This document shows, piece by piece, positions 25,686 to 34,862 of a stretch of DNA of 64,000 nt. The stretch spans positions 62,001-126,000 of the forward strand of contig NZ_JACHYE010000004.1 in the NCBI RefSeq assembly GCF_014192645.1, read 5' to 3'. The position numbers were made by a program, and so were the translations under genes. The notes below the pieces were generated by a model, which saw nothing but the letters and a program-made list of their open reading frames with translations, searched no databases and had not been told where the DNA came from. How positions within the stretch are numbered: position 1 is the stretch's first letter; each line of letters starts with the position of its first letter. This DNA comes from Herbaspirillum sp. Sphag64. GTDB taxonomy: Bacteria > Pseudomonadota > Gammaproteobacteria > Burkholderiales > Burkholderiaceae_D.

Positions 25686-27020
25686 ATGACGTATGCCGTG
25701 AAGAAGATAAAGCTGAGTCGTGTTTATTTGGATAATGCTAATCCGCGACACGATCCGATTGAAAATGAGTTGGAAATAATTGCGTATCTCATTGAAAAAG
25801 AGAACGTGAAACAGCTTGCGAGACATATTTCGGAAGTCGGTGGAACTAGTCCGCTTGAGCGGATTGCTGTATTCCCACATCCAAAAATAAAAGATGCTTT
25901 CATTGCGGCAGAGGGGAATCGCCGCGTTTGTGCTTTTAAGTTATTGGCAGATCCCGATAAAGCAAATACTGAGGCGAATAAAAAATACTTTCGGAAGTTG
26001 GCCGCCAATATGGAGAGGGTGCCGAACGCATTCGAAATGGTCGTATTCGAGGATAGAAAAGAGTCACGAAGCTGGATATCTTTGCGGCACGAGGGCGAAC
26101 AAAATGGTATCGGCACACGCACATGGGATGCAAGGCAAATCACGCGATTTAATGCGCAGTCAGAGGGGGCATCTAACCCTAATATTCAGGCTTCTCTTTT
26201 AATCGAATATGCCCGAAGGGAACACTTGCTTAAGGCGGATCGCATAGATGAACTTAGCATTACCACGCTGACTCGATATTTGAGCAATCCAGTCTTTAGA
26301 CACGTTCTCGGGCTGATCGATACCAAAACTCTCACGATTAGTGTAGCTGTGGAAGAGTTTAATCGCGTCGTGATAAAGTTTCTAAACGACGCATTGGATC
26401 CAGCCAGCGAGGTGGGATCGCGAAGTACCGCAGCAGATCGCAAGGCTTATGGTGAGAAACTGCGCAATGATGGAGTGGCGCCGTCGAATTATGGACTTAC
26501 CCCTGTGGATTTAGGCACACGTCAGCCTAGGGACAGTTCTTCAACAGAAAAAGGCGGTGAGGCAGTTCTTCCTTCTGTTCGCAACAATCCTAGTCCAGAT
26601 AAGAGGAGATCTGTGATTCCCTCCGATTTCTCAGCACGAATTACCGACAAAATACTGAAGCGTCTGTACGATGAGCTAAGGGCAATAGATGCGGAACAAT
26701 ATAGTTTTTCGGCAACATATCTCCTGAGGGCTGTGATTGAACAGGCGGCAACTATTTATCTCAAGAAGAATGGTCGGGCGGCGCCGAAAGAGTTGCACCA
26801 GCGGCTGGGAATTGTTGCTGATTTATTGTCAGCTGACGGATTCACGGAGCGCGAATTGAAAAGTTTGAGGGTGATGGCGAATGATAAAGATAGTAGATAT
26901 TCGCCTGATTCTATTGGACATTTTGTCCATGGCGGAATGATTCCTACGAAGACTTACGCTATCAAAGCATGGGATTCCATCGAGCACGTTTTGCTTGCTC
27001 TATTGCGGAAGATTGCATAG
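25686..27020 (+). CDS. ParB/sulfiredoxin-fold protein with helical C-terminus, island gene 2
   Basis: This 444-residue protein starts with a ParB-like N-terminal domain (about 1-115): VYLDNANPRHDP, then SPLERIAVFP, then the ParB box AAEGNRRVCAFKLL near residue 75. Unlike chromosomal ParB there is no recognisable helix-turn-helix centromere-binding region. The middle (115-245) and a charged low-complexity linker (about 250-310) precede a helical C-terminal domain (SFSATYLLRAVIEQAATIYL near 340, GHFVHGG near 415) that resembles HEPN/DUF4145-type folds only by pattern. In other families this fold binds CTP or acts as a nuclease; activity here is unknown. A G-rich Shine-Dalgarno precedes the ATG. 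Confidence 0.75.
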   Translation: MTYAVKKIKLSRVYLDNANPRHDPIENELEIIAYLIEKENVKQLARHISEVGGTSPLERIAVFPHPKIKDAFIAAEGNRRVCAFKLLADPDKANTEANKKYFRKLAANMERVPNAFEMVVFEDRKESRSWISLRHEGEQNGIGTRTWDARQITRFNAQSEGASNPNIQASLLIEYARREHLLKADRIDELSITTLTRYLSNPVFRHVLGLIDTKTLTISVAVEEFNRVVIKFLNDALDPASEVGSRSTAADRKAYGEKLRNDGVAPSNYGLTPVDLGTRQPRDSSSTEKGGEAVLPSVRNNPSPDKRRSVIPSDFSARITDKILKRLYDELRAIDAEQYSFSATYLLRAVIEQAATIYLKKNGRAAPKELHQRLGIVADLLSADGFTERELKSLRVMANDKDSRYSPDSIGHFVHGGMIPTKTYAIKAWDSIEHVLLALLRKIA

Positions 27021-27066
27021 AGTGCAGGTCCTGTCATTGGTTAGCGCTTAATTGGTTTACGTAGAA

Positions 27067-27939
27067 ATGCCAATCACAAATACACCCTTGAGGTATCCAG
27101 GCGGGAAAAGCCAATTGGTGCCATTTATCATCGAGCTCATTCGAGAGAATGATCTGTTTTATGGCGAATATGCAGAACCGTTTGCAGGCGGGGCAGGCAT
27201 AGCCGTGAGTTTGCTGCTAGATGGATATGTCGACAAAATTTACCTGAATGATTTTGACCCTGCAATTTATGCATTTTGGTCTGCCGCTCTTAATCACACC
27301 GATGCGCTGTGCAGCAAAATTGAGAGCACCAAGGTGGATATGGATGAGTGGCATAAACAGCGCACAGTGTATTTTTCTGATGACGAAGATGTAGTCAGCA
27401 AGGGATTTGCTACGCTTTTCTTAAATCGTACAAATCGATCTGGAATTATTAAGGCGGGCGTAATTGGGGGGCTGGCTCAAACAGGCAACTATAAGATGGA
27501 CTGCCGCTTCATCAAGCCTGAATTGATTCGAAAGATAAGGCGCATAGCAGGCTATCGAGAGCAGATATCATTAACTTGTTTAGATGCTGTTGATTTTATT
27601 AAAAACGTCTTGCCAAAAACCGCAGAAAAAACATTGGTAAACCTTGATCCGCCTTATTTTGGTAAAGGCCCCGAGTTGTACGCGAATTTCTATACTGCTA
27701 AGGACCATGCCTTGCTAGCAAAGTCTGTCCATAAGATCTCGCGGCGCTGGATGGTTACGTACGACGATGCCTCCGAAATACGTGATTTATATAAAAAATA
27801 TCCTATGTTTAGCAGTAGTTTGAATTATTCTGCACAGACAAAAAGGGTTGGCACAGAACTTATGGTGCTGGATCCCAAGTTGCGTGTTCCAGAGTCAATT
27901 CGAACATTTAAAATTGAAGAGCAAAAGATCGCAGCCTGA
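27067..27939 (+). CDS. D12-class DNA adenine methylase, island gene 3
   Basis: This 290-residue DNA N6-adenine methyltransferase is of the MethyltransfD12 (Dam-like) family. It opens with the class signature TPLRYPGGKSQLVP. Motif I is AEPFAGGAGIAVSLL (about 37-51) and the catalytic motif IV is LDPPYF (about 192). A family-typical middle includes FLNRTNRSGI near 126. The target site cannot be read from sequence; GATC is common in the class. It lies 46 bp after the ParB-like gene. A TTG 15 bp upstream of the chosen ATG is possible but less likely. A methylase with two putative nucleic-acid enzymes suggests a self/non-self modification role. Confidence 0.88.
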   Translation: MPITNTPLRYPGGKSQLVPFIIELIRENDLFYGEYAEPFAGGAGIAVSLLLDGYVDKIYLNDFDPAIYAFWSAALNHTDALCSKIESTKVDMDEWHKQRTVYFSDDEDVVSKGFATLFLNRTNRSGIIKAGVIGGLAQTGNYKMDCRFIKPELIRKIRRIAGYREQISLTCLDAVDFIKNVLPKTAEKTLVNLDPPYFGKGPELYANFYTAKDHALLAKSVHKISRRWMVTYDDASEIRDLYKKYPMFSSSLNYSAQTKRVGTELMVLDPKLRVPESIRTFKIEEQKIAA

Positions 27940-28505
27940 TTCAAGATTATGGCGAGGATTTATTTTGCAACTAAGACTTCGATCAGAAGGCTGGCTTCCT
28001 AGTTTGAGTCGTTGTCGGTGTGCTAATTCGAGTCATCTTCACATGCACAATCTTACGCTGCGGGATGAAACGTCGGAATTTTTGCGCCACACCGCCTCAT
28101 GGCTCGATTAAGGTTGAGGCGTAGTTCAGCAATGAGCTACAAGAAGAAGTGGTATGTTCCATTTTGGAACATGCCACCGGATCAGCGCAGAGCGGAGGCA
28201 TAAAAAGTACGAGAAAACGCAATTCATCTATTAGGGAGTTTCAATAATTTCCCATGGAGATTCTGAACTCATCAGAGAAGCTTGATCGACTTATCGTTTC
28301 GTTAAATTGGTCAATCACCCATTTGACCTTCCTGAAAAAATGAGGGCTATCAACGGTCTCATCAGCATGCACTCGTAAGGCTTCTCGATATTGCCCGACG
28401 TCATTTTTATAACTTTGATGGGCACTCGCGAGAATGTCGTCTTCTAAGTGGGCGAAAACATTTATACGAAAAAAAGGCCTAGCCGAAGCTAAGCCTTTAT
28501 ATTCT
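27940..28505. other. Gene-poor stretch between island genes and tRNA-Phe
   Basis: No convincing gene was found. It holds a micro-ORF at 28132-28203 (MSYKKKWYVPFWNMPPDQRR plus a few residues), which encodes an 11-bp hairpin at 28151-28175 (GGTATGTTCCA / TGGAACATGCC, one mismatch). On the minus strand an open frame of about 75 codons (28241 to about 28480) without its own start runs out of the tRNA and reads like the truncated tail of a protein. The mix of fragments is typical of the junction end of an integrated element. Confidence 0.5.
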
Positions 28506-28581
28506 TGGTGGCCCGGGGCGGAATCGAACCACCGACACAAGGATTTTCAATCCTCTGCTCTACCGACTGAGCTACCAGGCC
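28506..28581 (-). tRNA. tRNA-Phe (anticodon GAA)
   Basis: Seventy-six bases on the minus strand fold as a full cloverleaf: acceptor GGCCTGG pairs with CCGGGCC, the anticodon loop is TTGAAAA with anticodon GAA, the T loop contains GGTTCGATTCC, and CCA is encoded at the 3' end. The 3' end faces the AT-rich island, the usual orientation for an integration site. Confidence 0.97.
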
Positions 28582-28591
28582 AAGACGGAGA

Positions 28592-28619
28592 AGTATAGCA
28601 AGATATTTGAAGAATGCAA
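28592..28619 (-). promoter_or_regulatory. Sigma-70 promoter of tRNA-Phe
   Basis: On the minus strand TTGCAT (28619-28614) and TATACT (28597-28592) are separated by 16 bases, ending about 10 bases before the mature tRNA. Confidence 0.7.
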
Positions 28620-28753
28620 GAAGTATTTTTGTTTTTCGTAAAATGTTTCCCCTTTTCCTCAAAACCGCGTCGTTTAAAAGAACAAACTGTTGTGAATTCC
28701 GATGATGGAGATCAAGGAAAGGCAATCCGGGAAGCCGATTATAATGTTCCACC

Positions 28754-29995
28754 ATGAACGCTCACACTACTTCCTCTTCCGTCGCTGCGGGTCGTCCGGC
28801 ACCGACGCATTCCTGTGATATCTGTATCGTCGGTACCGGCGCCATCGGTAAGACGGCGGCGCTGGCATTGGCGCAGGCTGGCTTGCGGGTGAACCTGCTG
28901 GCAGCGCCCTCTGCTCCGCCACAGGGGGAGCAGGCAAGCTGGGACGTGCGGGTCTATGCGATCAATCAGGTTGGTCAGTCCTTGCTGGCATCGGTCAAGG
29001 TCTGGGATGCGCTTGATGCAGAGCGGATCGCGCCGGTGACCGGTATGGATGTGGTGGGTGATGCCGAGTCCAATCCCGGGCAGTTGTCTTTTGATGCTTA
29101 TGCATCTCGGGTGGATGCGCTGGCGTGGATTATCGAGGACCGTAATCTGAATCAGGCGCTTGATGCTGCGCTTAAATTTGCACCGAATGTGCGGGTGATA
29201 CAGGCGCGTGCCAAGTCCTTGCAGGCTGATCCGCAGAGTGCATGGCTGCAACTGGAGAATGGCGATACGTTGCAGGCCGATTTGATTGTGGGCGCGGATG
29301 GCGCGCAGTCGTGGGTGCGCGGGAAATGCGATATCGGGCTGGACTACCGCTCCTATGGTCAACGCGCCATTGTGAGTAATTTCGCCTGTGAGAAGCCGCA
29401 TAACGGCATTGCCCGTCAATGGTTCACGGCCGCCGAAGGGATCGTGGCCTTGTTGCCGTTGCCGGGGCAGAAGGTGTCGCTGGTGTGGTCTGCGCCGGAT
29501 GCGCTGGCTGATACGCTGATGCGGCAGCCTGCCGCACATTTGGCACAGGAGCTGGCACGTTACGCTGAACCAAGCCTGGGGCAGCTGACGCCGTTGTTGC
29601 CTGAGCTGGTTCGGGAGTTTCCATTGCGACTGATCAAGCCGCATGCGATCATCGCGCCGCGCGTGGCATTGATTGGCGATGCGGCGCACGTGGTGCATCC
29701 ACTAGCCGGGCATGGGATGAATCTCGGTTTTGCGGATGTTGCCGGGTTGCTGAAGCAGATTGCTGAGCGCGAGCCCTATCGCGACTGCGGCGACCCTAAA
29801 ATGTTGCGTCGTTACGCCCGATCCCGAAAAGAAGATATATTGCTGATGCAATTGACGACCGATGGATTGGCGCGATTGTTTGAGGTTGATGTCGAACCTT
29901 TACGAGCAATTCGCAATATTGGTTTGAACCTGGTCAATCATTTGCCTGTCTTAAAGCGACGCCTGATGGCCCATGCGCTTGGCAAGGGTGCGTGA
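28754..29995 (+). CDS. UbiH/UbiF-family FAD-dependent hydroxylase
   Basis: This 413-residue flavoprotein monooxygenase of the ubiquinone-biosynthesis hydroxylase family adds hydroxyls to the ubiquinone ring. Landmarks are the dinucleotide-binding CIVGTGAIGKTAALALAQAG near residue 25, the DG motif GADGAQSWVRG near 178 and the GD motif ALIGDAAHVVHPLAGHGMNLG near 300. Which ring position is modified (UbiH, UbiF or UbiI) cannot be decided by eye. It is upstream of dsbC with about 95 bp between. The start ATG is 173 bp from tRNA-Phe. Confidence 0.88.
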   Translation: MNAHTTSSSVAAGRPAPTHSCDICIVGTGAIGKTAALALAQAGLRVNLLAAPSAPPQGEQASWDVRVYAINQVGQSLLASVKVWDALDAERIAPVTGMDVVGDAESNPGQLSFDAYASRVDALAWIIEDRNLNQALDAALKFAPNVRVIQARAKSLQADPQSAWLQLENGDTLQADLIVGADGAQSWVRGKCDIGLDYRSYGQRAIVSNFACEKPHNGIARQWFTAAEGIVALLPLPGQKVSLVWSAPDALADTLMRQPAAHLAQELARYAEPSLGQLTPLLPELVREFPLRLIKPHAIIAPRVALIGDAAHVVHPLAGHGMNLGFADVAGLLKQIAEREPYRDCGDPKMLRRYARSRKEDILLMQLTTDGLARLFEVDVEPLRAIRNIGLNLVNHLPVLKRRLMAHALGKGA

Positions 29996-30089
29996 TAGGC
30001 TGTGAGCCTAGCGGTTACATCAGGCTGTTGCATCTGACTTGACCCCGTGCGCGGCATAGGCTGCGTTTTTGTTTTATTACTGGAAGAAC

Positions 30090-30824
30090 ATGAAGAAGAT
30101 TTCTGCTTTTATTGCTGCAGCAACTGCTGGTGTGGTGTTGGCATGTGTGAGCGGCGTGGCGTTTTGCGCTGATAGTACCGAAGCGACCATTCAAAAACTG
30201 ATTGAGCCGCGTCTGGGTGAGGGTGCCAAGGTGGATTCGGTGACCAAGACGCCTTATGCGGGCTTGTATGAAGTGCAGATTGATGGCGATGTCATCTATA
30301 CCGATGCCAAGGCGCAATATCTGTTCATTGGTCGCGTTGTCGATTCGAAGACTTATCACGATTTCACCAAGGAAAAGATTCAGTCGCTCAACAAGGTCAG
30401 CTTCTCTGACCTGCCGCTGGATCTGGCCATCAAGACCGTGAAGGGTAATGGCAAGCGCGTAATCGCGGTGTTTGAAGATCCGAATTGCGGCTATTGCAAG
30501 CGCTTCCAGAAGACCCTCAAGGAAGTCGATAACATCACTGTCTATACCTTCCAGTACAACATTCTGGCGGCAGACTCTATCGACAAGTCGCGCAACATCT
30601 GGTGTGCGCCGAATCCCGGCAAGGCCTGGAGCGACTGGATGAGCGACGCTAAGGAAGCGCCTGCTGCACCGGCTAGCTGCACTGCACCGCATGAGAAGGT
30701 GCTGGCACTGGGCAAGAAGTTGAAGGTTACCGGGACTCCGACGATTATTTTTGCGGATGGCTCGCGGATTCCGGGCGCGATCGATGCGAAGGCGCTGGAA
30801 GAGAAGTTGACGACCGTGAAATAA
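30090..30824 (+). CDS. dsbC: Thiol:disulfide interchange protein DsbC
   Basis: This 244-residue periplasmic disulfide isomerase has a signal peptide (about residues 1-27, MKKISAFIAAATAGVV onward, cleaved after an Ala-rich segment), an N-terminal dimerisation domain and a C-terminal thioredoxin fold. The active site is PNCGYCKRF near 131, and the cis-Pro region is GTPTIIFADG near 218. A second Cys pair sits at about 171-191. GGAAGA precedes the chosen ATG; an ATG 21 bp upstream would give an atypical N-terminus. It is followed by a strong terminator. Confidence 0.93.
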   Translation: MKKISAFIAAATAGVVLACVSGVAFCADSTEATIQKLIEPRLGEGAKVDSVTKTPYAGLYEVQIDGDVIYTDAKAQYLFIGRVVDSKTYHDFTKEKIQSLNKVSFSDLPLDLAIKTVKGNGKRVIAVFEDPNCGYCKRFQKTLKEVDNITVYTFQYNILAADSIDKSRNIWCAPNPGKAWSDWMSDAKEAPAAPASCTAPHEKVLALGKKLKVTGTPTIIFADGSRIPGAIDAKALEEKLTTVK

Positions 30825-30852
30825 ATGCGGTGAAATACCACAGCAAAAAAGA

Positions 30853-30890
30853 AAAACGGCGTTGCGCTTGATGCGTAACGCCGTTTTTTT
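30853..30890. terminator. Bidirectional terminator between dsbC and pth
   Basis: A 14-bp stem (AAAACGGCGTTGCG with CGTAACGCCGTTTT, one mismatch) has a run of T on the plus side and A on the other, serving the convergent dsbC and pth genes. Confidence 0.88.
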
Positions 30891-30938
30891 ATGGGCTGTC
30901 GGGATGGAGATGGGGCTTATTTTTAGCTTGTTTTGAGC

Positions 30939-31517
30939 TTATTTCCCGGTATGTAGCTGCATCATGGCAGCTTCAAATTTGCCTTCGCACAGCAGCGGAA
31001 TCGCGCTCAGGCTTTTGTCGATGGCGTCGTTGATCAGGTTTTGTTCTTCCTTGCGTGGCCGGTGCAGCACGAAGTCGGCAACCGGTTGTTGCAGGCCAAG
31101 GGTGCGCGGATGGCCGATGCCAATGCGCAGACGCCAGTAATCCTGCGTGCCGAGCGCGGCGGTGATGTCTTTGAGGCCATTGTGGCCGCCAGAGGAGCCG
31201 CCTTTTTTGATCTTGGCAACGCCAGGCGCGAGATCGAGCTCATCGTGCACCACCAGTACCTCTTCGGCGGCGATCTTGTAAAAGCGCGCCAGACCGCCGA
31301 CCGATTGGCCGGAACGATTCATGTAGGTTTGTGGTTCCAGCAACCAGACTTCCTGGCCGCTGATGACAGTCTTTGCCATCAGGGCATTGAGGCGTGCTTC
31401 GCGGTTCAGACGGACACTGCCGGCCAGATTGTCGACCAGCCAGAAGCCTGCGTTGTGGCGGGTTTGTTCATATTCCGGGCCGGGATTGCCGAGGCCGACG
31501 ATAAGGCGGATGGACAT
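30939..31517 (-). CDS. pth: Peptidyl-tRNA hydrolase
   Basis: This 192-residue Pth recycles peptidyl-tRNA released from stalled ribosomes. The N-terminal signature [20 protein letters not shown] includes catalytic His20 and Asn10. [12 protein letters not shown] near 62 and [28 protein letters not shown] near 92 (catalytic Asp) are all intact. Length is normal. No ribosomal L25 or ychF gene is adjacent within the window. Confidence 0.96.
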   Translation of the reverse strand: MSIRLIVGLGNPGPEYEQTRHNAGFWLVDNLAGSVRLNREARLNALMAKTVISGQEVWLLEPQTYMNRSGQSVGGLARFYKIAAEEVLVVHDELDLAPGVAKIKKGGSSGGHNGLKDITAALGTQDYWRLRIGIGHPRTLGLQQPVADFVLHRPRKEEQNLINDAIDKSLSAIPLLCEGKFEAAMMQLHTGK

Positions 31518-31811
31518 GCGTTTGGGTCTTCAACGATAAAAACGATAAGCGCAGATTATCGCGGATATCGCGCGCATACGTCCACATTGCGCCGACATTG
31601 CGTCGCTTTTGCTGGCACTTTGCAGCGCTTTGCGATTCCTTGCCAGCCTGCGGCGTGGTTTGTTGCTACGCAGGCAAGCCCGGTGCCGGGTCCTGCTCGG
31701 GAATCTGAAATAATTCGGCGCTTTATCGTGATTTCTGGGCTGTCAAGATTGGCGCGGACAGTTGAATTGCGTATCATCCAACGCTTGTTTTTCAATTCTG
31801 GATTCATTGCC
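31518..31811. other. Intergenic region upstream of tex and pth
   Basis: About 294 bp separates the divergent pth and tex genes. Frames run through it on both strands but no start with a ribosome binding site or recognisable protein was found; it should hold both promoters. Confidence 0.5.
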
Positions 31812-34163
31812 ATGTTGCCTTCGATCGAACAACGATTAGCCCTTGAACTCGCCGCCAAGCCGGTGCAGGTTGCTGCCGCGATTGCGCTGCTGGATGAGGG
31901 GGCAACAGTTCCCTTTATCGCGCGTTACCGGAAGGAAGCGACCGGTGGTCTGGACGATATCCAATTGCGTTTGCTGGAAGAGCGTCTGCGCTATCTGCGC
32001 GAGCTGGAAGACCGCCGTGCGGCCATCATTGCTTCCATCGAAGAACAAGGCAAGATGACGCCGGTCTTGCTCGATGCCATTGTGCACGCCGAAGACAAGA
32101 CCCGTCTCGAAGACCTGTATCTGCCCTACAAGCCCAAGCGCCGCACCAAGGCGCAGATTGCTGCGGAAGCTGGTTTGACTGCGCTGGCGGATGCCTTGCT
32201 GGCTGACCCGTCGCTGAACCCGGAAGAGGAAGCCGCCAAGTACCTCAAGCCTGCCTTTACCACTGACAATGGCGATAACCCGGGTGTGGCCGATACCAAG
32301 GCGGCACTCGATGGTGCGCGCCAGATTTTGATGGAGCGCTTTGCCGAAGATGCGCAGTTGCTGCAGGCGCTGCGTGAATATCTGACCGAGCATGGCGTGG
32401 TCGAGTCGAAAGTGGTTGAGGGCAAGCAGGACGCCGGTGAGAAATTTGCCGACTACTTTGAATATTCTGAAACCCTCGGTACGATTCCCTCGCACCGTGC
32501 TCTGGCACTGTTCCGCGGTCGTCGCGAAGAGATGCTGACGGTCACGCTGCGTCTGGATAGTGAAGAAGAAAAGCCGAAGTGGGATGCGCCGCATAATCCT
32601 TGCGAGAATCGCATTGCGCAGCGTTTTGGCGTCAGCAACAAGGGCCGTGCGGCGGATAAGTGGCTGTCCGATACGGTACGTTGGGCGTGGCGCGTGAAGG
32701 TGTTCATGCATCTGGAAACCGAGCTCATGACCAGTCTACGTGAGCGCGCTGAAGCCGAGGCGATCAATGTCTTTGCCCGCAATCTGAAGGATTTGCTGCT
32801 GGCGGCACCGGCTGGCCCGCGTGCCACCATGGGGCTCGATCCTGGCTTGCGTACCGGCGTGAAGGTGGCGGTGGTGGATGCCACCGGCAAGGTGGTCGAT
32901 ACCACCGCCATTTATCCACACCAGCCGCGTAACGACTGGGAAGGCTCGCTGCACACGCTGGCGCTGCTGGCCGAGAAGCACAAGGTGTCACTGATTTCGA
33001 TTGGTAACGGCACTGCTTCGCGCGAAACTGACAAACTGGCGCAAGACCTGATCAAGCTACGACCCGAGCTGAAGCTGACCAAGATCGTCGTCTCCGAAGC
33101 CGGTGCATCGGTCTATTCGGCCTCCGAATTTGCCTCCAAGGAACTGCCAGAGCTGGACGTCTCCTTGCGTGGTGCAGTATCGATTGCACGACGCTTGCAG
33201 GACCCGCTGGCGGAGTTGGTGAAGATTGATCCGAAATCCATCGGTGTCGGTCAATATCAGCATGATGTTGGTCAATCCCAGCTGGCGCGCTCGCTGGATG
33301 CGGTGGTAGAAGACTGCGTCAATGCCGTTGGTGTGGACGTGAATACGGCATCGGCGCCGCTGCTGGCGCGCGTGTCGGGCTTGAATGCGAGCGTTGCGCA
33401 AAGCATCGTGTCGTATCGTGACATGAAGGGGATGTTCCGCTCGCGCGCTGCATTGCGTGAAGTGCCGCGTCTAGGCGAGAAAACGTTCGAACAGGCTGCC
33501 GGCTTCCTGCGGGTGATGAATGGTGAGAACCCGCTGGACGCCTCTGCGGTGCACCCGGAGTCTTATCCGCTGGTGCAGAAGATCCTCGCGGACATCAACA
33601 AGGACGTCAAAGGCGTGCTTGGTGAAGCCAGCTTGCTGAAGTCATTGAATCCCACAAAATATGCGGATGAAAAGTTCGGTGTGCCAACGGTCACCGATAT
33701 TCTGAAAGAACTGGAAAAGCCTGGTCGTGACCCGCGTCCGGAATTCACCACGGCAACCTTCAAGGAAGGCGTGGAAGAAATCAGTGACCTGCGTCCCGAG
33801 ATGATTCTGGAAGGTGTTGTCACTAACGTGGCGGCTTTTGGTGCTTTCGTCGACATCGGTGTGCATCAGGATGGTCTGGTGCATATCTCGGCCTTGTCGA
33901 ATACCTTTGTCAAAGACCCGCATACCGTGGTGAAAGCAGGGCAGGTGGTGAAGGTCAAGGTGCTGGAAGTTGACGCCAAGCGCAAGCGGATTGCGTTGAC
34001 GATGCGCCTGTCGGACAGCGCGCCTGTGGCCGGTAGCAAACCGGAGCAGCGTGGCGACCGTAACGATGCGCGACGCTTGTCACAACATCAGAATCAGCAG
34101 CAACGCCAAGCAGCACCGGCCAACAGTGCCATGGCCGCAGCCTTTGCTAAATTGAAGGGCTGA
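31812..34163 (+). CDS. tex: Transcription accessory protein Tex (S1 RNA-binding)
   Basis: This 783-residue Tex protein is cytosolic and binds RNA polymerase and nucleic acid. Order: helical N-terminal Tex domain ([17 protein letters not shown] near 33), YqgF/RNase H-like domain ([17 protein letters not shown] near 337), helix-hairpin-helix pair (about 500-570, [17 protein letters not shown]), then a C-terminal S1 domain (about 655-730, [24 protein letters not shown]) and a Gln/Asn-rich tail. The frame stays open 771 bp further upstream into the pth antisense strand, but family N-termini match the ATG at 31812. An imperfect hairpin (34173-34216) separates it from the convergent phosphatase gene. 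Confidence 0.94.
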   Translation: MLPSIEQRLALELAAKPVQVAAAIALLDEGATVPFIARYRKEATGGLDDIQLRLLEERLRYLRELEDRRAAIIASIEEQGKMTPVLLDAIVHAEDKTRLEDLYLPYKPKRRTKAQIAAEAGLTALADALLADPSLNPEEEAAKYLKPAFTTDNGDNPGVADTKAALDGARQILMERFAEDAQLLQALREYLTEHGVVESKVVEGKQDAGEKFADYFEYSETLGTIPSHRALALFRGRREEMLTVTLRLDSEEEKPKWDAPHNPCENRIAQRFGVSNKGRAADKWLSDTVRWAWRVKVFMHLETELMTSLRERAEAEAINVFARNLKDLLLAAPAGPRATMGLDPGLRTGVKVAVVDATGKVVDTTAIYPHQPRNDWEGSLHTLALLAEKHKVSLISIGNGTASRETDKLAQDLIKLRPELKLTKIVVSEAGASVYSASEFASKELPELDVSLRGAVSIARRLQDPLAELVKIDPKSIGVGQYQHDVGQSQLARSLDAVVEDCVNAVGVDVNTASAPLLARVSGLNASVAQSIVSYRDMKGMFRSRAALREVPRLGEKTFEQAAGFLRVMNGENPLDASAVHPESYPLVQKILADINKDVKGVLGEASLLKSLNPTKYADEKFGVPTVTDILKELEKPGRDPRPEFTTATFKEGVEEISDLRPEMILEGVVTNVAAFGAFVDIGVHQDGLVHISALSNTFVKDPHTVVKAGQVVKVKVLEVDAKRKRIALTMRLSDSAPVAGSKPEQRGDRNDARRLSQHQNQQQRQAAPANSAMAAAFAKLKG

Positions 34164-34199
34164 GCTTGCTTGCCTGTCCGTTCACTGCGCTCAATGAGA

Positions 34200-34808
34200 T
34201 CAGTGAGCGGGGCAGGTAGTCGGTAACTGATTGAGTCCCTCCGTGTCGTAACGGAAGCTGGCGCTGGGTTTGCCGGTGCTGTTGTTGGTGTTGATGGTGA
34301 TGATGTAGAGACTGTCAAAATCGCTGCTCTTCCACACCGGCACCTGCGCCGGATCACCGCCATTGTCCGCCATTATTTTGCGTGCGGCACGTTCCAGCAA
34401 GTGATGTTCCCAAGCCACGAAGACGGTCGCATTCTGGTATTGCGGCGCTAATAAAGCGGCTTGCAACTGGTCGGTGTCTTCCCAGCCAAAGTCGGTATTG
34501 ACCGGCATGTTCAGTGCAATGGCGGTCGGTTCAATGGTCGCCAGCGGGCGGAGGTAGTTGTAGCGCTGCAAGCCGTCACGTTTCTGTACGCCCGGATTCG
34601 GCGCGAAAATGGCGGCGGGTTTGTCAAATTTCTTTTGCAAAACAGCGGGCAGTGCCAGCGCCCGGTTCAATCCCTGGCAATTCAATTGTCCCAATCCACC
34701 CTCGGGCTTTTCACCATGCCGCAGCATGACGATGGTTTCCGCAGCATGGCTGCTGGTGTGAAGAAAAAAGCCGAGTAGCGAAATCGCCAGCAGTCGTGAA
34801 TACATCAT
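34200..34808 (-). CDS. Exported histidine-phosphatase family protein
   Basis: This 202-residue protein has a signal peptide (residues 1-22, ending SSHAAE), followed by the phosphoglycerate-mutase-type motif IVMLRHGEKPEGG with its catalytic RHG. Later VFVAWEHHLLERAARKIM supplies the second catalytic His. The single-domain size and export suggest a periplasmic phosphatase of unknown substrate. It is convergent with tex and lies upstream of no obvious partner. Confidence 0.82.
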   Translation of the reverse strand: MMYSRLLAISLLGFFLHTSSHAAETIVMLRHGEKPEGGLGQLNCQGLNRALALPAVLQKKFDKPAAIFAPNPGVQKRDGLQRYNYLRPLATIEPTAIALNMPVNTDFGWEDTDQLQAALLAPQYQNATVFVAWEHHLLERAARKIMADNGGDPAQVPVWKSSDFDSLYIITINTNNSTGKPSASFRYDTEGLNQLPTTCPAH

Positions 34809-34862
34809 TGTTAAATCAGGGGTGAAAATGGTTAAGCGAATCGGTCGATAAGTCGTGGAAGG

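Noticed and set aside
28241-28540. 99-codon frame reading out of tRNA-Phe
   Set aside because: Its only in-frame start lies inside the tRNA gene, so it is not a normal gene; kept only as a possible truncated tail.
31041-31811. 257-codon upstream extension of tex
   Set aside because: It is antisense to pth and unlike any Tex N-terminus; the family start matches the ATG at 31812.
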